In this document: positions 46,660-55,751 of the stretch, in pieces
Position numbering within the stretch: the first letter of the stretch is position 1
Layout of the letters: each line of letters begins with the position of its first letter
Assembly: GCA_000827205.1 (NCBI GenBank)
Contig: KN832555.1
Location: 2,344,541 to 2,408,540 of the forward strand
Direction: 5' to 3'
Origin: Plicaturopsis crispa FD-325 SS-3
Taxonomy: Eukaryota; Basidiomycota; Agaricomycetes; Amylocorticiales; Amylocorticiaceae
Length of the DNA: 64,000 nucleotides
Translations under genes and position numbers: made by a program
Notes under the pieces: model-generated
The model's input: only the letters and a program-made list of their open reading frames with translations
Database searches by the model: none
Told to the model about the DNA's origin: nothing

Positions 46660-47913
46660 CTAGATGATTTGAAGGTAGTTCGATGGCGCAACTGCGGATA
46701 ATCAGGTGAGTTCATATCCGTGTCACCGAGGCGACCGCGACTGTACGCACTTCCTATTGTGCCATCTGCTTTCTTCGCTTGCCACCATTTCCCTTGTTTG
46801 TCGACAATATCAAGCACTTCACCCTTGGTAAAGGATATTTCGTTCGGGTCATCGGGCGAAGCAGTGTCTAGATTGTCTTGCTTAGGACATGTTAGAGAGT
46901 AATGAGGTCGAATGACTTACATGCATACAGTGCTTTCGCCCTGTAAGAGTACACTTCTCCCGTTGGCGGATTTGACTCTGCAGCGGTCGTGCTGGTGCCT
47001 CCTCCTGAGCCGATTCCAGCATTGCCGCCGCCCATCAATGGCGACGTGGGACCTGTGTTGTGGTTGTCGCCACCCCCTATGGACCCATTTCCTCCCGTCG
47101 GGGTCATATTGGGTGCGCTTCCTCCGCCGATGCTTCGTGCCGCGTTCCCACCCTCGACACTGCCCGCTCCGCCGAAGCTGTTCTGACTGCGCACGCCTGG
47201 CCCGATGCTTCCTATGCCGCCGCCCATTTTCGTTTCGTACGGTACGACATCGTGCGAGCCGATACCACCGCCGGACGAGTAGTTGGTCGCGTAACCGTTG
47301 TTCGAGCCCATATTGTGTACAGAGCGTGCGCGCGTACCGCGGCGCCGCGAAGGCGGTGTGAGTCCGCCGGTGCCCATGGAGTTGAAGACGTGTAGTGTGA
47401 GGGAGTCTTCTTCGGATGTGAAGTAGAGCACCCATAATATGTCGACAATCGCGAGTATCAGCCAACCGGCAGCCATTGCGTCGAGCGAGCCTTGGCCGGA
47501 GAAGACGCCCTGGTTGACACCGATGACAGCGAATACGATTGCGACCGAGCCGAATGTAGATATTTGAAATCGGTTCATTGCTATCGAGTCGCTCGCGAGG
47601 GTGTACAGAACACCGAGTATGAGGAAGAGTTGAAGGAAGATGGCGAACCACAGGACGCCGACACTTGAATGACCCACTGTAAACTTGTTAGATCGGGACA
47701 CTATTCAAAGCAGCAGAACCTACGCGTTGCTGTTGCTATAGCTTGCGACACGAACGCTATAAACCATGCAACCTACGAGCGACAACATATCTGAGCGGTA
47801 AGACGTCGCGAAGGCAATTGGGAACATACGATCGAGAGAATACTAGTGAACAAGAAGAGATAATGCGTAAGGATTGGCGTGAAGTCAAGCCCCTCATTTC
47901 CACGGGGAGGCAT
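46660..47913 (-). CDS. SHO1: SHO1 high-osmolarity sensor
   Basis: SHO1 is the four-helix plasma membrane scaffold of the HOG branch; its C-terminal SH3 domain recruits the MAPKK Pbs2. From 47913 the spliced protein starts MPPRGNEGLDFTPILTHYL. Helices are around FLFTSILSIVAWFIAFVSQA, SSVGVLWFAIFLQLFLILGV, ISTFGSVAIVFAVIGV and AMAAGWLILAIVDILWVLYF. A Gly/Ser-rich linker follows, then the SH3 domain with AKALYAYTASPDDPNEISF, KGEVLDIVDK, GKWWQAKKADG and the terminal GIAPSNYLQII. Introns join I|VAWFIAF, AT|LGHSSVG, YA|YTASPDD and TIG|IAPSNYL. The protein appears intact and of normal layout; the Gly-rich linker is longer than in yeast. Confidence 0.95.
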
Positions 47914-48409
47914 TGCGGAAAACAAGGACGAATACGGCGTGCAGAAGAGGAGGAAAGGAGGACACGAAGGTAGGGAAAGAGAGAGACTGCAGCTGTGCGT
48001 AAAAAGTCGAGCAATTCCAGCAGCGTTCCCGAGTCCAACGAAGGCCGCTTACCGGTCGCGTGCGTATTTTCCCACGCTACCCTTGCCGTGTGGCGTCCGA
48101 TTCCTCGATTTGACGGCTTGTCCATAAACCGCTTCCTCGCCGTTTCCTCTTCGTAAAGTCTAGAACTCGAGCTCAAGGACTGCAGGACCGCAGGAACATA
48201 CCGGATCGTACCAGCGGGCAGGACCTCGGCATGCGTCGTGCAATTACAGTACTCCAACAGCCCGTAATACACCATGACGCACTTTCCAGCATCTTCGACC
48301 GGAGTCGCTCCACTCGGAAACCTCAAAACTGCAGACAGGACACCCCCCCTCCTCATAGAAATAGGAACTTTGTTCCCCATCTAGAGCCTTAGACTTTCTA
48401 CTGAAAAAA
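47914..48409. promoter_or_regulatory. Divergent promoter region, SHO1 and multi-pass gene
   Basis: 496 bases between two start codons. A minus-strand frame of 207 codons (47757-48380) covers most of it and overlaps the SHO1 5' end. It has no recognisable motif, and I take it as chance. Confidence 0.45.
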
Positions 48410-49432
48410 ATGGCAGTCATTTGGGGATTGGACGTGCGTGCATGCATAAACGCTGGCTCTGACCGACTTACTAATATGGTTATTTCATACAGCTCAGCGC
48501 AATCAGGTTCAGCGCGTTCAGACACAAGCAGATGTTCGACAAGAAGTGGCATCTTCGGGGAGAGCGGTTCATTATCTATCAGGCAGCAATGCTGCTCTGC
48601 GTAGTAGCCGAGAGCGTTGCAACATATGCGTTAGACAAGTGAGTTCAAGTTATCCTCAGACGGACACCCTCTGATCGCTCTTCGTGCAGATACGTAGACT
48701 TGCAGAACTTCATGCACGCGTCGAGTGGCTTTGTTGCGGCTATATATAATAATGACATCGTCGCGGCCGCATGTGTAGGTTCCCTCCGCGTCATATGCCT
48801 CTTGCACCAGTATTGACTGCCCAATAGGTCACCATTGTCTCTGGTGTCTTTGTCGCGACCGTTTTCGGAGCGGAATTCTTCTTTCTTCTATTCTGGCCTG
48901 AATACACGTATCCTCCGTGGGTTGTGAGGTGGAAGAAGATCGCAGCGGTCTTTGTCACCGTGCTTCTAACTGCCGATGTCCTGCAATGGACGGTTAGTTA
49001 TTGCTCGTATAGCGCTTAACTACCTTGCTCATAACGGCCACAGATTATCGGTGCTTCGCATGCTGCAACCATTTCAGGCGTCGACGAAATCACGCGAGCG
49101 GGTTTATTGCAACGCTACCCGAAGCCACCTCTCGAGTATCACAAATTCCCGTCAATCGTTGCATCTATCGTCTTGCTCTGGCTTGGTTGGGTTTCGACAA
49201 TCGCGAGGTATGTCTTGAACATACCGCTATACACGACCAATTCATTCAGCATTATCATCGTAGCACCATCATATTGTTCAAGTGTGCGGAACATGATGCC
49301 CTCCACGGCCCACTGCAAATGCCCGTGCAGGATATCGAAACCAAGGCGGGTGGGGCATCCACCCGCGAATCTGGCACGCCAACGCCGCTTGGTGTAGACG
49401 CTCAACCAGCTACGACGAAGCCTGACCTCTAG
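48410..49432 (+). CDS. Multi-pass membrane protein, unknown function
   Basis: Exons join MAVIWGLD|LSAIRFSAF (GTGCGT intron), YALDK|YVDLQNF, AAACV|TIVSG, QWT|IIGASHAA, and ST|IILFKCAEHD. Helices are around FIIYQAAMLLCVVAESVATY, FVAAIYNNDIVAAACV, GVFVATVFGAEFFFLLFW, KIAAVFVTVLLTADVLQW and SIVASIVLLWLGWVS, so about five. The loop after helix 4 holds RAGLLQRYPKPPLEYHKFP and the tail ends PATTKPDL. I do not recognise a named family. The layout resembles the many short fungal membrane proteins of unknown role. Two remnants of the 3' half lie just downstream. Confidence 0.7.
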
Positions 49433-49749
49433 AGCCTTGCATACCGTTCCCTGTATTTGTTGTGGGTTATTCATTTGACAATTTATACGCGCACTAATAG
49501 CTTATGTGTAGCCTAGTGCACTGCTTACCTATGTATACTTCACCTGTAATACTCTTTCACTCGATACACTGTCCCACGATGCTTTCTCGACCACTAATGT
49601 TATTTGCATTCTTCTATAGACTGCCCATGTACATGCACGTCCCGACGGTCCCGTGGATGAAAGCAAATTCTCCAGCGTAGCAGAGATGTCGCAACTCATG
49701 ACGGGACATATGAGCACTCGTGAATTCATGTCTAGGTAAAAATCTCGTT
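49433..49749. other. Intergenic, no gene seen
   Basis: 3' flank of the multi-pass gene. No motif or repeat recognised. Confidence 0.4.
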
Positions 49750-50040
49750 TTTATCCTCCCGATGCCTCTCGTCCACAATGGCAATTACACATATGGAGTC
49801 GATTGCTGCAACGCTACCCGTCGCGGCTCGCCACTTTCCAAGTCTATATCTTCTTTTTGGCACCGCGTCGCTCGGGATTGGATGGTTGTTTACGGTCTAG
49901 GTGTCTAGGTGTGTCACCAATGCACGGCCCTCCCAGTTATACGTATACGTCGAACTCACCAATAACTATGCATCATCTGAAGCATTTCTTTGCTCCTCAA
50001 GTCTGCGAACCATGATGCCGTCTACGAATCACTGACTAAG
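49750..50040 (+). pseudogene. Decayed tandem copy of the 3' half of the multi-pass gene
   Basis: The sequence CTGCAACGCTACCC at 49807, with a downstream stretch near 49995-50035 (AGTCTGCGAACCATGATGCC), matches the upstream gene's CAACGCTACCC at 49110 and AGTGTGCGGAACATGATGCC near 49284 in the same order and spacing. Several stops interrupt the copied frame, so it is not coding. The 5' half of the gene is absent. It looks like an old local duplication that was cut off. Confidence 0.6.
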
Positions 50041-50853
50041 TCATCCGCGATTCAAGCTCAAGTCGTGGAGGGTGCCCGTGGTCTGGCGGTCTTCGGAAAC
50101 TGCTCTCTATTGCCCCATGCTCTCAAGCCAATTGTTTACATCCACCCTGTCCAGCGCGTGAATATGCCGGACCTTGCGTCCCTAGCTTTCCCGTTTGTTC
50201 ACCGGATACCGATCTCCGTTTATATGCCCCTCCTGACTCTATAAAGTTGGCAATGCCATACCCATTGTACAAGTCCTGCATTGCTGTAATGGCGTCGCTA
50301 CTTACTACCGTCTGGCTTGGATTGCCGTTGTCGGGCTCTTCCCTTTGCGGTGCGCAGTATCTCTATCCTTGTATAATGCGCCCCAGACTTACACAATTGG
50401 CAGGGACTCGCGTCCCCGATCAGTACAGACAATTCTGGTATCGATCCGCCTGAACAAGACTTTGGGATGGAAACCCATTTCCGTTGCGATGTTACCACAC
50501 TACGACTCACGAGTCATCCAACATGAGTGGTCATTGCTATTGTGGGCGCTAGTGATTCTATTAGGAACCGAACGCGAATGCTATTGACCAATCTGCGCAC
50601 TCTTATAGGTCCTGAAGCCTATACAGGAATGCACCGTAGCGGCCGAAGCGCTGCTTTTTCCTTGTGTAAACTAAACGGCGTTTGAGCGCCTTGTATGGTA
50701 TGGAGCACGCCTGCGCTGCGATCTCCATGCTATTTGCAGCTTAACTGTTTCCCCCATTTTCCTTCACCAGTCTTCACTACCCCATATCCACAGGTTACTT
50801 CAAGTCTCAGTCCATCGAATCTTTGTCACACAGTATCCCCATCATCAACATAC
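50041..50853. other. Intergenic, possible second remnant
   Basis: Around 50240-50345 the plus frame MPYPLYKSCIAVMAS, then TTVWLGLPLS, vaguely recalls PPLEYHKFPSIVASIVLLWLG of the multi-pass gene and may be a further decayed copy. From 50640 onward it is the SET gene promoter. No intact gene seen. Confidence 0.35.
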
Positions 50854-51873
50854 CATGGCCAACGGTATGTGTGAAATTGGATTGAATTTGCTGTACTCTT
50901 GCTGAAGATGCCCCTCGAGATACAAAAGGTTATGCCCTACAGCCAATCTCAGGCAAGGGACTGGGGCACGTCGCCTTACGCCCCATCCACGCAGGAGAAA
51001 CTATCCTTTCGGAGGCACCCCTCATCACCCAGTCCATCGGCTACAGCCAAGACACTATCGCGTGGAGCTTGTGTACACTGAGCGCCGACAATAAGCGGCG
51101 CTATCTCACTCTCGCTAACTGCCACGGGGATAAATACCCGCCGCTGCTAGGAATCTACAAGACAAACACCCTTCCATGCGGTGTCAATGACGAAGTCGCA
51201 AGGAAGCGCTCCACGAAGTCGGGGCTGTTCCTCGAAGGCTCGCGGTTCAACTCGTCCTGTGTGCCTAACGTGAGGAATACGTGGGACGAGCGACGGCAGG
51301 TTATCAACTTCATTGCTGGGAAGGATATCGCAGAAGGGGAGGAGTTATGCATCGCGTACGGAAACCTTTTGGCCCCGCGCAGTGAGCGCAGATCGAAATT
51401 AGCAACTTCGTTCGGCTTCGAATGCACCTGTGCGGCGTGCTCCCTATCTGGGGCGGCGCTGGAGAAGAGCGACGCCCGTCGAGAACGATTGGGAGTCTTG
51501 TATGACGAGGTGGCTGATTGCGGAAACAGCCCCCGCCTAGGTGTACAAAAGGTGAGTTCCGAACGTTCATTATTTGTCTTCAAGTTTTAACCGTGAATTT
51601 ATTCATGCGTAGGCAAAGGAGGCACTCCGGTTGCTCGGCGAGGAGCAATTGATAACGTATACCGATACTTTCGCATACGACGCCTACCAATTCTGTGCAA
51701 TAGCGAGCGACCTCCGCCACGCAAAGGAGTGGATAAAGCAAGCGTACAAAGCAGCAGCGATAATGGATGGCATTGACGGGGAAGAAACACTGCAGTTCCT
51801 GGGGTATGTGAAGAACCCAAGAGCGCACCCGTCGTGGGGCCTGGGGAGGAAGATGCTGCTGCAGGGCCCTTAG
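50854..51873 (+). CDS. SET-domain protein
   Basis: A short first exon (MAN) joins over a GTATGT intron to DAPRDTKGYALQPISGKGL, then GHVALRPIHAGETILSEAP, the usual first SET strand. RFNSSCVPNVRNTWDERRQ carries the NHSC-like motif as NSSC (His replaced by Ser), followed by FIAGKDIAEGEELCIAYGN with the ELxIxY motif, and the post-SET-like FGFECTCAAC. A final helical region (exon after the intron 51553-51613) ends LGRKMLLQGP at 51873. This is the architecture of fungal SMYD-like/small SET proteins, which methylate lysines on histones or other proteins. The changed NHSC motif makes the enzyme activity uncertain. Confidence 0.85.
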
Positions 51874-52197
51874 GATCCGTATATGCTACACGGAAATTGT
51901 GACATAGGATGTTGCGATGCGTGCCACACAGGAAGGGTTATGGAAATAGTCGGGTGCGTCGTTTCCGGGGAGTTGTTACTTTTCTGTAGCCTGAAGATCA
52001 TGGACATGATGACATTGCACCGCTCACTGCGGTCCGCTTGTAGCAGGTGTCCAAAGAAGTACCTGTACACAAGAAGCCGTACGAATTTTCCAACAACATG
52101 GACAAGTCTTGCCACTGCCAGCCTCAGTGTCTTGGCCAGTGGATTTTGATGCTTGCGCTCTCTCGCGTAGTTTGATTAAAACCATGTAATTGCGACA
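51874..52197. other. Convergent intergenic region
   Basis: 3' flanks of the SET gene and of the MAPEG-like gene. Nothing coding recognised. Confidence 0.45.
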
Positions 52198-53030
52198 TTA
52201 CAGATGCACCCCTAGTAGCCCCAGCAGTGCGACTAACAGCGCAGAGATGGACGACATATGGCTCAGGGTCCGTACGAGATCGGTGTCCAGCGCATACGCC
52301 GGCGCGTAGATGCAGACCCTGATGAATATATGCAAAGCCAGTGCGTTCAAAGGAACCGCGGGCTGGAATCCAACCAGAGTCGAAGTGCCCGGGGAAGGAA
52401 GAAGGCAGACAACCATAGCAGCCGTGACCGCAAACGCTGTAGAAAAGCGGCGTGTTAATTTACATCCGGGCAGACGGACGACTTCACGGACCAGGGAATA
52501 CGTCCATCAGTGCTTCATGTGCAGAGATTATACGATGCGAGAGACCTGGTGGGATACTCCGCTTGTACAGACGAGGTTCTAAACCACGGAACGACGTGTT
52601 AATTTTCGTGTCTCACTGTCATAAAATCCCATGCACCTTTGTTTCGATATCCTTCCTTGTTGCCCGCGACCTGAGCCGTCACGCTGAAGACGGCGCTGAA
52701 GAGATAGACGGCCACGATGTTCAAGATAGTCAACATCACCACGATTTTTCGCGGATCATCTTTGACCGCCTGGAGTGGAACGCCGGAAATTGAAGATATC
52801 GCACTTGCAACCGATGCCACAATATAACTGGCAAACCCCGCGTCGGGGCGAGCAAGCCATGCGACCACAGGAACGGTGGCGGAGCACCTAGTGAAAGTGT
52901 ACAGAAATCCTCTAAATATCGTAAAACATAAGGTCAGCAGTTGTTGGCTACGAGGGATCCTCCGGAAAACTCACTTGGTTGGGCTCGACTGGGGAAAGTT
53001 TGTGACCAGCAGATGTTGCGCGATCGACAT
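52198..53030 (-). CDS. MAPEG-like small membrane protein
   Basis: Spliced from 53030: MSIAQHLLVTNFPQSSPTK, then GFLYTFTRCSATVPVVAW, a hydrophobic span ASYIVASVASAISS, LTILNIVAVYLFSAVFSVTA, NKEPRLYKRSIPPGLSHRI, ISAHEALMDVFPAFAVTAAM, and LNALALHIFIRVCIYAPAYA, ending LLGLLGVHL at 52198. The pattern (basic loop, AHE..L..FPAFA helix, then a helix with HxFxR..Y) is that of the MAPEG superfamily (membrane glutathione/eicosanoid enzymes and many uncharacterised fungal members). Introns join TK|GFLY, NK|EPRLY (donor GTGCAT) and VFP|AFAVTA in frame. Enzyme activity is not known; some catalytic MAPEG residues cannot be assigned by eye. Confidence 0.7.
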
Positions 53031-53870
53031 CGCTAAGGATAGACGAGTTAGTGCTTGACGTTCACAAAGACCTAGGTTATGGCTGATCAGACGTCCAGAA
53101 CGATGCCGTGCCAGGATGCTTATATATGTTTCTTCTCTAGTCGCTGGGTGCTCATTAGTGATTATCGATGCTGAAACGTTGATCATCATTTGCGTGTCCA
53201 CGGACGCTACTTGCGGGGTAGTACAGGGTACGGGGGGCCGTGACCTGGCGACTCCGAGAGGCACTATCGGAGAAGTAGGCGAGCTTTCGGACTTGACCAT
53301 TGGCTCCCGGATTTAACAGTGTGTACGGCATTACGAATACCGATACAGGTGGAGAGCAGAAGCTGTAAAGCCGCATTGATTGATGAAACGGATGCAAAGT
53401 GCTGTGGTACACGTACCGAGGACGCTCAATGAGAGCTATGTACGGTAGGAGTGGACCAATGAAAACCGGGGGTCAGGGTAGTTAAGCCGTGAGATGGCCG
53501 GCTCATACGGACTAGAGGAACAGATGATGAACTGGAAGAAAACATATACATGAGATCGATGATGCAGGTTCGGAAACAGCGAGTGAGCGAAAACAGATAT
53601 TCGGAAATGCAGGTTGTAGACGCAGCGTGAACGTAAAAAAGTCGATGATGTGGATCCGGAAAAAGCGAGATGATATGTATGACCTATGAATGTATAACAA
53701 GGATCGATGCAGGCGTGATAATTGGATGAAGGCAATGCAGATGATAGTTCCTGGAGAGCGAGAATATATGCGGCGTTGTGACGAGTGAACAGAAAGGCAG
53801 AATCTGACCGGTACATTTTTAGCAGTGTGACAGAATCTGGTCGCGACGCTGAGAGACGTACCAGACAACA
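53031..53870. other. Intergenic, MAPEG-like to Cys-rich gene
   Basis: Promoter of the MAPEG-like gene on the left and 3' flank of the next minus-strand gene on the right. A long minus frame (53436-53870) continues from the next gene only if its intron is retained. An imperfect duplication (TCGATGATGCAGGTTCGGAA and TCGATGATGTGGATCCGGAA) lies at about 53559 and 53641. Confidence 0.4.
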
Positions 53871-54891
53871 TTACATAGACTTCAGGCAGCCTGGGCGTCT
53901 GTAGAAGCAGAAGAGGAGAGCGACGGCGAGGAAGGGCGAGAATATGATACAGATGAGCATTTGCAGAAAAGACGCGTTGTTGAAGGATAAAAGTCGGCCG
54001 GCGAAGCTGGTGCTGAAGGAAGGTCCAAGTGCGGCGGGAATGCTCCGAGACGCCTCTTCTGCAATTCGAGTGCTTATTAGTTATAGAATCTTGACTCTTC
54101 AATGCACGGGACTTACTGCAGATAGTCGGATGAGAACCGAACGTTAACCAGTCGTCTGTTGTTTGTGGCGGGAGTAGCAGATTTCTCTCCGCCTTTCGGA
54201 GATTGACCTCCGTCTGCCACTCCAAATCTGATACACCCTCTCCTTCCTCGACAGAGACAATATGCACCGTGTCGATGGAATGGGGCGAGCGGGGGGTCGA
54301 GTTGGCGTGTTGAGTGATGGCTTTACATGAAAATTCGTGCAGGACGGCCGAAACAGCGTTCCAAATATGTTTGGGCCCAGCGGACAAGCGGCGAAGTTCG
54401 TTGGAGAGAAAATCCTCTAGCCAATCTGAGCGAGTTGCGAACAGCTTCACCGTCGGGATGGGAGAATTGCAGATGATCTGCGAGGGTTTGCGGCTGCCAA
54501 AGCATGACAGACGCTTCCCCTCCAGACACATGCACGGTCCGGTAAAATTCTCCCATCCCCAGACGTCTGTCCCAAACACTTCATCGCGGTACGCTTGACA
54601 GCCAGGACACAGCAACTCGCGTATCGATGTCTCGTAGCGAGCGAGTGAAAATCGGGCACGCGACCGACATGCAGCGAAAAGCTCGGCGTAGAGATAAGTC
54701 CGGACTATAAGCAAGATCTCTGGCGAAAGAGAGGCAAAAGTGGTCCGTCGAGTGATGTGCGGTTCAATGCATAGAATGTGCTGGGATCGAAGACGAATAA
54801 TGGTGTCCAAGGATTGCAACTCGGGCGAGAGGTACGCGACGCACGCCTGCAACAAAGTAGGGGAAGACACGGAAATCGCGCGAGATGGCAT
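53871..54891 (-). CDS. Cys-rich protein with C-terminal transmembrane anchor
   Basis: Exon 1 (54117-54891) starts MPSRAISVSSPTLLQACVA, has an F-box-like stretch FASLSPEILLIVRTYLYAE, then a Cys-rich section RELLCPGCQAY, GPCMCLEGKRLSCFG. A helical region (LEDFLSNELRRLSAGPKHI) follows. Exon 2 (53871-54058), joined over a GTAAGT intron, ends in a hydrophobic span LQMLICIIFSPFLAVALLFC then FYRRPGCLKSM. The combined coding length divides by three (320 residues). A tail-anchored protein with a weak F-box-like N-terminus is unusual, and I do not recognise the family. The retained-intron reading ending at 53512 gives a low-complexity tail, so the spliced form is preferred. Confidence 0.6.
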
Positions 54892-55199
54892 GTTGACGGC
54901 GACGAGAGACGGCGTAGGGGGAACCGACTCGGCACAGTCGACAGAGGCCCTCGACTAGACGCCTTGTTATATGGCGAGTGCAGCTTAGCCTTGATCGGAG
55001 GAAGTCAGTACAGAGAAGGTAAGACTGCAAGAAAAGGCGTTCGGCGTCCATAAGCATGCGTTATCCAGAGCTTTTACCTCACGAAACCAGTCAAGGAAGG
55101 TGCTCGCCCGGAAACAAAAGACAAAAGCATCGATCCAGCAGACTCGAATCGATGCGCATTGCGGTCCAAGAGCACGTTAACACATCGCCAATAGAGATG
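54892..55199. other. Intergenic upstream of the Cys-rich gene
   Basis: Promoter of the minus-strand Cys-rich gene. No repeats or motifs recognised. Confidence 0.4.
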
Positions 55200-55673
55200 T
55201 CAACAAATTCTACCAAAGAAGTGTATTTTGGCATCAAGATCTGTACGGCATAGGCGGGGCAGTCTTCCATAAAGTGCGTCCCGCCGAACCTTAGCCTCGA
55301 GCACTTGAGCCTTGTAAAGATGCTGTAAAGCCGAGCAGATGATACAGATGATGAGGCCCATGCAACCAGAGCTTGAGTCCTGACATCGGAAATGCGCATT
55401 TGATAGGGCTGCAGAATCGGCAGAGCAGGGACAACAGCAAGCCAGGCCGTCTTGAGTCACTGCGTCTAAATGAAAAAGAACAGAATCAAATCTGCGAGAC
55501 TCGAAGCCGCCAGCTACAGAGAACGTTCCAAGAGTCCAGTCCGGTGTTGAAGAAAACGTAGAATGACAACCATCGTAGAAGGTATCGAACGCAACATTCA
55601 ATTTGATATCCGCGGCACCGAAGTAGGAAGCCTCAGCGTGAGTTTCGACAAAAAATCCAGTCTTGCGCTCCAT
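55200..55673 (-). CDS. Doubtful ORF with C-terminal hydrophobic stretch
   Basis: From MERKTGFFVETHAEASYFG (about 55673) one uninterrupted frame runs to 55200. It includes GAADIKLNVAFDTFYDGC, CCCPCSADSAAL and a hydrophobic segment CMGLIICIICSALQHLY. There is no family match I can name and no intron, unlike its neighbours. It may be a lineage-specific small gene or chance. Confidence 0.25.
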   Translation of the reverse strand: MERKTGFFVETHAEASYFGAADIKLNVAFDTFYDGCHSTFSSTPDWTLGTFSVAGGFESRRFDSVLFHLDAVTQDGLACCCPCSADSAALSNAHFRCQDSSSGCMGLIICIICSALQHLYKAQVLEAKVRRDALYGRLPRLCRTDLDAKIHFFGRIC

Positions 55674-55751
55674 TGTAAAAAATACAGATATCCCCGCACG
55701 ATGGGTGTACACCTATGAACAACCTATGGAACACGAGCAGTCATCCCTTTA

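Noticed and set aside
46917-47651. 244-codon minus-strand frame
   Set aside because: Same strand as SHO1 but a shifted frame of its Gly-rich linker. The SHO1 frame carries the helices and SH3 domain.
47757-48380. 207-codon minus-strand frame between SHO1 and the multi-pass gene
   Set aside because: No recognised motif; it overlaps the SHO1 first exon and intron in another frame and would remove the shared promoter.
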